From a virus: a stretch of 22,252 bases of DNA. The notes under the pieces were generated by a model that was not told the origin of the DNA, did not search any database, and saw only the letters and a list, made by a program, of their open reading frames with translations. A program made the translations under genes and the position numbers. Of this stretch, positions 17,301 to 22,252 are shown piece by piece. Location: positions 1 to 22,252 of IMG/VR virus record IMGVR_UViG_3300020450_001315. One strand, 5' to 3'. Within the stretch, counting starts at the first letter, position 1; each line of letters starts with the position of its first letter.

Positions 17301-20300
17301 ACACGAAGGAGAGATATTCAAGGGATATTCCTTTGATAGTAGGAAATAGGGCAACAGATATTATTGATTTAAGACCAAGAGTAAAACCATTTACTATAAG
17401 TAATGAGAATGTTTCACCGTTCTCTTTCACTGCAAGAGAATTTGAGTCAACAAATCCATATGTTGTTACACCAAATGAAAGTTCAATATTAGGGTACAGT
17501 TATTACTTACCTAGAATTGATAAACTAGTAATTAATCAATATGAAGAAGTTAAATTAATAAAAGGTGAACCATCTGAGGAACCATCAGTTCCAAATGAAG
17601 AAGGTAACTCTATGGAGATTGCCGAAATAGCTTTACCTCCATATCTTTTTGACACAGTTAGATCTCCAAATATCAAACTATTTGAAAATAAGAGATTTAC
17701 GATGAGAGATATCGGTGCTCTAGAGAAAAGGATTGAAAATTTAGAATTGACTACAACTTTGAGTGCATTAGAACTTAATGCTCAATCATTACAAGTAAGA
17801 GATGCTGATGGATTGGATAGATTTAAAACTGGATTTGTTGTCAATAACTTCTCAGATAGAAACTTTATTGATTTTACACCTGAGACAGGATCTAGGTGTG
17901 ATGTTGATGTAGTGGGTCAAGAATTGATAAGTGCTACAGATTTTTGGTCTATCAATCCAGAGTTAGCTTTAAATCCTGCTATTGATGTTAATAGTGCTGA
18001 CCTTAATTCAAATTTACAACTTTTAGATACAAATTGTAAAAAAACAGGTGATTTAATAACATTAAATTATACAGAAGTTGATTGGTTAACACAACCACAA
18101 TCAACTGAAGCGGAAAATGTAAACCCATTTAATGTTATTGTGTTTATGGGTGGTATCATTTTAGATCCACCATCAGATAATTGGGTAAGAACAATTTACA
18201 CAAATAATAGTAGACTTGAATCTTCTGGTGCTCAATGGGCTGAGGTTGCAAATGATGAGATATTAGGACCATCAATTGAAAGTGCAACTAGTGATTTTCG
18301 TGAAACTGGTAGAGATGTGCAGGATCCTCAATTTCAATGTTATAGACGTAGAAGAAAAGTAATTCAAAGAGTTTATAGACAGGATCAGAAGATTAGGAGA
18401 ACATTTACAAACGTATTACAAGGTCCTAGTCATGAATTTGATTACGTTGAAAGTATTAAGTTAACGACTGAAGCTGATCCATTTATGCGTTCACGAAATG
18501 TTTACTTTAACGCAAATGGATTAAGACCTAATACAAAACACTTCCATTACCTTGATAATGGAGTTCCTGACATATTCCCTAAACTTATTGAAATTAATAT
18601 GGTTTCAGGAACATTCAATGTTTTTGAAGATATAAACATTGAAATAGATGGTACACAGATAGGATTTGCAAGAGTACAACAACCTAATCACAAATTTGGG
18701 GATACATCAAGACCTGATGTTGGTGCAGGATTAGGATCTCCATCAGTTCTTGTAGAAAAATACACAGTGGATCCTTTTGATACATCAAGACCAGCACCAT
18801 CAGAGACATATTCAGCAACCTCTAAGTTACTTAATATTGATACAATATCTTTAGCTAATAATGAAAAATATTTTGGTTTCATTAATAAAGGTGCTAAAAT
18901 TGTAGGAGAAAGTAGTGGTGCTGTTGCTACTGTTAGTAGTATTGATCTATTCAGTGATAATTGGGGTGATTTATTAGGAGCATTCTTCTTTAGAGATGCG
19001 AATAAAACACCAAAACCACCTACACTCTTTGCAACAGGCACAAAAACATTCAGAGTCACATCCGCTCCAGAGGGCACTATACCCGTTCCTGGTAGCACAG
19101 ATCACTCTAGTGATGCATCTGGTACATTTACAGGCACAGGTACTATTCAAACTCAAATACAGAGTAATGTACAGGTAAGAAATCCACCCGCACCTTCAGG
19201 AACTCGTCCTAGTGAGATAATTACAAGAACTAATTTACTCTACAAAGAGGAATTAGGTGAGAAATTCATAGCTCCTCATAGAGATCCATTAGCACAATCA
19301 TTTACTGTTGATGAAACAGGTGCATTCTTAACTTCATTTGATGTCTTCTTTAAATCAAAAGATGAGAAAGCAAAACTATTTGTTGAATTAAGATATGTAG
19401 AATTAGGAACTCCAACAAAATATCTTGTTCAAAATTATGCACAAATTGCAATTAATCCAAGTAACATCAATGTGTCTGATGATGCGTCTATACCAACCAC
19501 TTTAAATTTCCCATCACCAATCTATCTTGAACCTGAAAAAGAGTATGCTTTAGTATTCTTAGCACCATCTTCTGATAAGTATGAGATGTGGGTTGCCACA
19601 ATGGGTCAAAAAACAGTTGGAACAACGAATTTACCAGACGTTGAAAATGTTGTTGTCACAAAACAATATATTGGTGGAAGTTTATTTAAATCTCAAAATG
19701 GTACAATATGGACAGCAAGTCAGTATCAAGATCTAACATTTAAATTACGTAAAGCAGCATTCGTTAATTCAGGAACTGCTACTTTCTATAATACTTTAAT
19801 TGAAGCAGGAAATCTGAATACACAAGTGTTACCCGATAATCCAATACGTGTTTTACCAAGAAAATTAATTGTTAAATGTTCTGGTGCTCCTCAAAGTGAT
19901 TTCCCAATTGGAAAAAAAGTAAGTACTGACAATGGAACTAATTCTGCAGCAGGAAATGAAGATTTATTTGTAATAGGTATTATTGAAGGTAGAGGTGCTG
20001 CAATTAGTTCAGCTACAACTTTTGAAATAGTTTCTAATGGTGCTGGATATTCAGTTACTAACTCCAATAATATTCCACTTATATCTTTAACAGGTAGTGG
20101 AACAGGAGCTCAGTGTTCAGTTTCAGTTGATACAACTACTGGTGCGATAAATTCAATATCAAACTTAACAACTGGATCAGGATATCAAGTGGGTGAAGTT
20201 TTAACTGTTGACAATTCAGATGTTAAGGTCACAAGAGGTGCTGGATTTAAAGTAGTGGTAACTGCGATTAGTAGCACTGCTGATACTTTATTCTTAACTG

Positions 20301-21766
20301 ATGTTCAAGGTAAGCAGTTTACATCGGGACATAAACTTGTTCATTATGGTGCGAATAATCAAACAAGAAGTTTGTCATCGGTAACTGTTAATTCACCACA
20401 AAATACATCATCAGTGGTAACAAGTGATTTGTTTACTGGTAGTGTATTTGAAGTAACACAATACAATCATGCACATCACGGTGCTACAAATAAGGTAGAA
20501 ATTAAGGGTATTAAACCTGATACAACAGTTGTTGCTACCACATCTGAACTAACACCTGAAGGAACAGTAGTATCTGTGGCAAATACAACACCATTTGCTA
20601 CGTTTGGTGGAATATCTGTAAGCACTGGTGAGGCATTGATTGGTGAGGAGATTGTGTCATATACTCTTGGAATTGGACAATTGACACTTACAAGAGGTAA
20701 ATTTAATTCAAATGCAACAACTCATCCAGAAGGATCTCTTATTCAAACTTATGAAGTTGGAGGTATGCCTTTAGTTGGTATTAATACCACACATACCGTA
20801 CCATCTAATACAACATTAGTTAATTCATCAAATATTGATAATTATTACTTAGATGTTGATGTATTGAACATCTCTACCAGAGTTAATAATCAACAATTAT
20901 GTTTTACAAGTGAAAAAGGTATTGGTGGATCAGAAGTTAAAATATCACAAAACCATCAATTTAGTTCAATTACACCACAATTTAACATTATCACACCAGG
21001 TAGCGTAACTCGTGCTAATTCATCAATTAGAACAGTAAGTGGAACAAGTGCAAATGGAACAGAGATTTCGTTTGATGATCAAGGATATGAACCTATTCCA
21101 TTAAATAATGCGTCATTCTTCCCAACTCCTAGATTGGTTGCATCTAGAATTAATGAGGTTGATAAACTTGGAAATCTTCCAAAACAAAAATCTTTAACTT
21201 TAGATGTAAATATGAGTTCACCTGATCCTAATTTATCACCAGTTTTAGATACAAAAAATGCTACGTTTATTCTAGGTAGAAATAAAATTAACAATCCTAT
21301 TGGATTTGATAATTATGATACGGACACTAGAACTAATCAATTAGAAGACGATCCACATGGTTCTATATTCATTTCAAATAGAGTTGATTTAAAACAACCT
21401 GCAACTTCATTAAAAGTATTAGTAGGTGCTAGTGTGCAACCCGAATCAGACTTTAGAGTATATTACAGATTGTTTAGTGCAGATTCAAGTGAAGTATCTC
21501 AAACATATAGAGCATTTCCTGGTTATAAAAATTTAGTTGATACTGACGGTGATGGATTTGGTGATGATATAATTGATTTAAGTAAAAATGATGGTAGAGC
21601 AGATGCATTTGTTTCTCCAAATGAATTTGATAATTTCTCTGAATATCAATTCTCAGTTGATAATTTAGAGCAATTTAGTGGATTTATTATTAAAATTGTA
21701 ATGATCTCCACTAATGAATCATATCCTGTAAGATTAAAAGACTTTAGAGCAATCGCATTAGCATGA
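14333..21766 (+). CDS. DUF4815-family giant structural protein, probably baseplate/fibre
   Basis: The 2,477-residue product begins NLNISPYYDDFNKDKNFYKV with FKPGFPVQARELTGLQSILQ following, which is the N-terminal signature of DUF4815 proteins in marine T4-like phages. Later family marks are KAYVRGFDV (about 363-371) and DYSKVVRR ... VFDQYQ ... IPLIVGNRATDIIDLRPR (about 945-1018). A short coiled coil (EKRIENLELTTTLSALE, about 1130) follows. Then come MRSRNVYF..NGLRPNT (about 1385-1400), a C-terminal-type module DPLAQSFTVDE ... FKSQNGTIWTASQ (about 1650-1810), a GGxGY module (about 1895-1960), an RG..H..G module (about 2100-2140), and DTDGDGFGDD (2403-2412), a calcium-loop-like motif. It lies where T4 has gp9/gp10 and starts four bases after gp8, so the two are probably co-transcribed and co-translated. 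Receptor binding or fibre attachment is inferred from position and modules, not shown. I see no membrane segment or lysozyme motif. Confidence 0.82.
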   Translation: MSQKTNLNISPYYDDFNKDKNFYKVLFKPGFPVQARELTGLQSILQNQVESFGKHIFKEGSMVIPGGIEYDPTYFSAKVNATHLGVDVSIYLSNIIANNNGKGTRVRGQSSGIVATIKNFILPPEEGVDDITIFIKYNQSGTSGEGTAFPDGEILILEDNVTYGNTTLNIEETVLTLVSEDATATGSAFGVNKGVYFMRGAFVDVPTSQIILDPYSNTPSYRVGFEVLEEIVNANDDSSLYDNAKGFTNFAAPGADRFKITVKLTKKDLQDYQDTNFVELFRINEGQTKKLQDSTVYSEIKKYFATRTFDESGNYAVEPFRVTTQDSLNDEIGSGGLYTENQVTDKGNIPNDDLMCVKLSPGKAYVRGFDVSLPGTTVIDVEKPRSTKTIKNASIPFSMGSLIKVNNVTGAPKISLGGDETNVVQLRNQRVGTNKSSAQGLQVGEARVYSFGLADASYSGATTPWDLHLYDIQTFTILKCTDINISLIQGEKVRGLASGAIGYLAKNRDATGVNEICLSQTTGKFIDGEEIIFNERPSVARTSIKKVITFTIDDVKSIFQNVSGYPTFNADTVLYDRVLPNFSLTDELNVVGTAASVANRSFAGVGINTNTIIAYNKGNYQDPTFNEISDISNDGKILTLSATTNVVGVSTGSVSSTSSTFRIKVPRVLNIKDSGIFSKLPRKIISNVDTSNSNLIISRQINNQTVSGGSLTINSQAGLDASVGVSSAFFEPFDAEKYSIHYDNGLVETLTADQVSVDNSDNDVTFSGLSQPSATSVTVNVTMKKVGASSKSKDYVRSQQLEVTRTVGISTLTSLLVPSNAYGLRVEDREISLNVPDVSKIIAVFESKTTAAPTLDTLTFVSGLSLNTNGILGEKIVGKDSRAVGQIVEIPNATEIKFVYLNANKFIIGEDVHFKESGGQYILQGSEAGNFTDRTNDYVLDKGHKAQYCDYSKVVRRAKVGAPSKRLLIVFDQYQVASGNSGDFYSVNSYTKERYSRDIPLIVGNRATDIIDLRPRVKPFTISNENVSPFSFTAREFESTNPYVVTPNESSILGYSYYLPRIDKLVINQYEEVKLIKGEPSEEPSVPNEEGNSMEIAEIALPPYLFDTVRSPNIKLFENKRFTMRDIGALEKRIENLELTTTLSALELNAQSLQVRDADGLDRFKTGFVVNNFSDRNFIDFTPETGSRCDVDVVGQELISATDFWSINPELALNPAIDVNSADLNSNLQLLDTNCKKTGDLITLNYTEVDWLTQPQSTEAENVNPFNVIVFMGGIILDPPSDNWVRTIYTNNSRLESSGAQWAEVANDEILGPSIESATSDFRETGRDVQDPQFQCYRRRRKVIQRVYRQDQKIRRTFTNVLQGPSHEFDYVESIKLTTEADPFMRSRNVYFNANGLRPNTKHFHYLDNGVPDIFPKLIEINMVSGTFNVFEDINIEIDGTQIGFARVQQPNHKFGDTSRPDVGAGLGSPSVLVEKYTVDPFDTSRPAPSETYSATSKLLNIDTISLANNEKYFGFINKGAKIVGESSGAVATVSSIDLFSDNWGDLLGAFFFRDANKTPKPPTLFATGTKTFRVTSAPEGTIPVPGSTDHSSDASGTFTGTGTIQTQIQSNVQVRNPPAPSGTRPSEIITRTNLLYKEELGEKFIAPHRDPLAQSFTVDETGAFLTSFDVFFKSKDEKAKLFVELRYVELGTPTKYLVQNYAQIAINPSNINVSDDASIPTTLNFPSPIYLEPEKEYALVFLAPSSDKYEMWVATMGQKTVGTTNLPDVENVVVTKQYIGGSLFKSQNGTIWTASQYQDLTFKLRKAAFVNSGTATFYNTLIEAGNLNTQVLPDNPIRVLPRKLIVKCSGAPQSDFPIGKKVSTDNGTNSAAGNEDLFVIGIIEGRGAAISSATTFEIVSNGAGYSVTNSNNIPLISLTGSGTGAQCSVSVDTTTGAINSISNLTTGSGYQVGEVLTVDNSDVKVTRGAGFKVVVTAISSTADTLFLTDVQGKQFTSGHKLVHYGANNQTRSLSSVTVNSPQNTSSVVTSDLFTGSVFEVTQYNHAHHGATNKVEIKGIKPDTTVVATTSELTPEGTVVSVANTTPFATFGGISVSTGEALIGEEIVSYTLGIGQLTLTRGKFNSNATTHPEGSLIQTYEVGGMPLVGINTTHTVPSNTTLVNSSNIDNYYLDVDVLNISTRVNNQQLCFTSEKGIGGSEVKISQNHQFSSITPQFNIITPGSVTRANSSIRTVSGTSANGTEISFDDQGYEPIPLNNASFFPTPRLVASRINEVDKLGNLPKQKSLTLDVNMSSPDPNLSPVLDTKNATFILGRNKINNPIGFDNYDTDTRTNQLEDDPHGSIFISNRVDLKQPATSLKVLVGASVQPESDFRVYYRLFSADSSEVSQTYRAFPGYKNLVDTDGDGFGDDIIDLSKNDGRADAFVSPNEFDNFSEYQFSVDNLEQFSGFIIKIVMISTNESYPVRLKDFRAIALA
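19280..19765 (+). other. LAQSF...SQNG module of the DUF4815 protein
   Basis: Protein residues about 1650-1810. The unit opens DPLAQSFTVDETGAFLTSFDV and closes GGSLFKSQNGTIWTASQYQ then LTFKLRKAAF. Between them is an SIPTTLNF..PIYLEPEKEYALVF stretch. This is a jelly-roll-like module found near the C-terminus of several phage tail and baseplate proteins. Here it sits in the middle, with about 670 further residues appended on its right. Confidence 0.6.
20017..20220 (+). repeat. GGxGY-type module in the DUF4815 protein
   Basis: Residues about 1895-1962 read FEIVSNGAGYSV, then LTGSGTGAQCSVSVD, then LTTGSGYQVGEVL. This is the same pattern as the gp8 insertion and the giant protein repeats. It lies right of the LAQSF module, in the extra C-terminal part. 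Confidence 0.65.
21536..21568 (+). other. Calcium-loop-like DxDxDG motif
   Basis: Residues 2403-2412 are DTDGDGFGDD. The Asp/Gly spacing (D.D.DG..DD) is that of calcium-binding loops of EF-hand, dockerin and thrombospondin-type-3 repeats. One copy only is present, near the C-terminus of the DUF4815 protein. Metal binding is inferred from the spacing alone. Confidence 0.5.
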
Positions 21767-21966
21767 TACCAGTAGAAGGTCATAAAAATCTTTTTCGTGA
21801 TGAAAAAACAGGTGCCATAGTTAATATGGATTCTAATGGATATTCTAATTATATTTCCAATAAGAGAAGAAATTCTGATAAGCAAGCAGAATTGGATGAA
21901 ATGAAAAGTGAGATTGAGACACTAAAATCTATGTTAAAAGAACTTGCTTCAAAGATAACAACATAG
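21763..21966 (+). CDS. Small conserved coiled-coil protein of marine T4-like phages
   Basis: This 67-residue protein starts at an ATG overlapping the preceding stop by ATGA (21763-21766), a sign of translational coupling with the DUF4815 gene. Its N-terminal half (IPVEGHKNLFRDEKTGAIVN) is of a type I recognise as recurring in T4-like cyanophages near structural genes. The C-terminal part, about residues 38-64, is a charged heptad helix (LDEMKSEIETLKSMLKELA) predicted to form a coiled coil. The protein has no known function. Position and coupling suggest it assists assembly of, or is part of, the tail or neck. It could alternatively be a chaperone-like factor for the giant protein. Confidence 0.8.
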   Translation: MIPVEGHKNLFRDEKTGAIVNMDSNGYSNYISNKRRNSDKQAELDEMKSEIETLKSMLKELASKITT

Positions 21967-21970
21967 TAAA

Positions 21971-21978
21971 TATAAATA
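21971..21978 (+). promoter_or_regulatory. T4-type late promoter box
   Basis: A perfect TATAAATA octamer lies in the 41-base gap between the stop at 21966 and the ATG at 22008, 29 bases before the start codon. It is the second such box in the window and, like the first, sits in a gap between genes. It probably starts a new late transcript for the small structural genes to the right. Confidence 0.78.
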
Positions 21979-22007
21979 CTTTCTAGATCTGAATTGCTTT
22001 TCAATAG

Positions 22008-22238
22008 ATGGCAGATATCAAAGTCAGAGTAGGACAACAAAATGCCACGAAGGTGATTTCATCTCTGGCAGGTGCCCAAACTCTATCATTAGCAGAATTG
22101 AGTGATGTGAATGTTACTGGATCCTTACAAAACGGTATGGTTCTGGTTTATAATGGTGTAACGAAAAAATTTGACACAACCTTAGAACTAACGCCAGGTG
22201 CAGCACAGAATTTAGACATCAACGGAGGAAATTTCTGA
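22008..22238 (+). CDS. Small phage structural-type protein
   Basis: This 76-residue product begins MADIKVRVGQQNATKVISS, a start I recognise as recurring in T4-like marine phages. Residues about 29-55 (LAELSDVNVTGSLQNGMVLV, then YNGVTKKFD) follow the 'LSDV......G.VL.Y....KF' pattern of tail-fibre and structural proteins. It lacks transmembrane segments and catalytic motifs. No clear Shine-Dalgarno precedes it; the late promoter above drives it. It stops one base before the next gene's ATG, so the two probably form an operon. A virion or fibre-associated role is likely but its exact place is unknown. Confidence 0.78.
   Translation: MADIKVRVGQQNATKVISSLAGAQTLSLAELSDVNVTGSLQNGMVLVYNGVTKKFDTTLELTPGAAQNLDINGGNF
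22224..22228 (+). promoter_or_regulatory. Strong ribosome binding site GGAGG
   Basis: GGAGG lies 11 bases before the ATG at 22240, inside the coding sequence of the preceding small gene. It is the only perfect Shine-Dalgarno core I see in front of a gene in this window, so it supports the start of the gene running off the right edge. Confidence 0.65.
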
Positions 22239-22239
22239 A

Positions 22240-22252
22240 ATGGCTAGTATAA
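22240..22252 (+). CDS. Start of next gene (cut by the window edge)
   Basis: ATG at 22240 opens a frame reading MASI before the window ends, preceded by GGAGG. Too little is visible to assign a product. By position it is another late structural gene. Confidence 0.5.

Noticed and set aside
21967-22007. A transcription terminator in the gap after 21966
   Set aside because: I see no stable GC-rich hairpin followed by a T run; the gap is explained by a late promoter and leader.
1-22252. Prophage, integrase, toxin-antitoxin, retron or defence-like systems
   Set aside because: No such gene motif appears; every supported gene is a late structural gene of a T4-like phage or a small companion to one.

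Overview
This window looks like part of the late structural region of a T4-like (Straboviridae/Kyanoviridae-type) marine myovirus. The host is probably a cyanobacterium or a SAR11-type bacterium. The reasons are: strongly AT-rich DNA (roughly a third G+C by eye), all genes on one strand and tightly packed, T4-type late promoter boxes (TATAAATA) in the only two real intergenic gaps, and a gene order (gp7-like, gp8-like, DUF4815 protein) that follows the T4 baseplate-wedge cluster as remodelled in marine T4-like phages. I cannot separate a cyanophage from a pelagiphage on sequence alone.

Layout. Positions 2-12691 are one uninterrupted reading frame that enters from the left edge, with at least 4,229 residues visible. 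Its left end carries the T4 gp7 C-terminal signature (KGIEES..ILFKVLYG, then LVGQTIF). A second gp7-like piece (W..FV....LVHPAG) lies about 2,170 residues further on. Between and after these pieces is a mosaic of repeated beta-rich modules and one YHYH domain. After a late promoter comes gp8 (12734-14329), recognisable end to end but enlarged by an internal insertion. Immediately downstream is a 2,477-residue DUF4815-family protein (14333-21766), probably a peripheral baseplate or fibre component. A 67-residue coiled-coil protein (21763-21966) overlaps its stop codon. A second late promoter then precedes a 76-residue structural-type small protein (22008-22238) and the first codons of another gene.

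How they work together. By analogy with T4, gp7 and gp8 belong to the baseplate wedge, and the DUF4815 protein takes the place where T4 has gp9/gp10. The most unusual feature is the scale and modularity. The same small modules (GGxGY repeats, HGF repeats, 'RG...H..G' repeats, NGVxQ-P units) are scattered through the giant gp7-like protein. At least some also appear inside gp8 and the DUF4815 protein, so the three neighbours share a common pool of surface modules. No tRNA, CRISPR array, insertion sequence, integrase or metabolic gene is visible.
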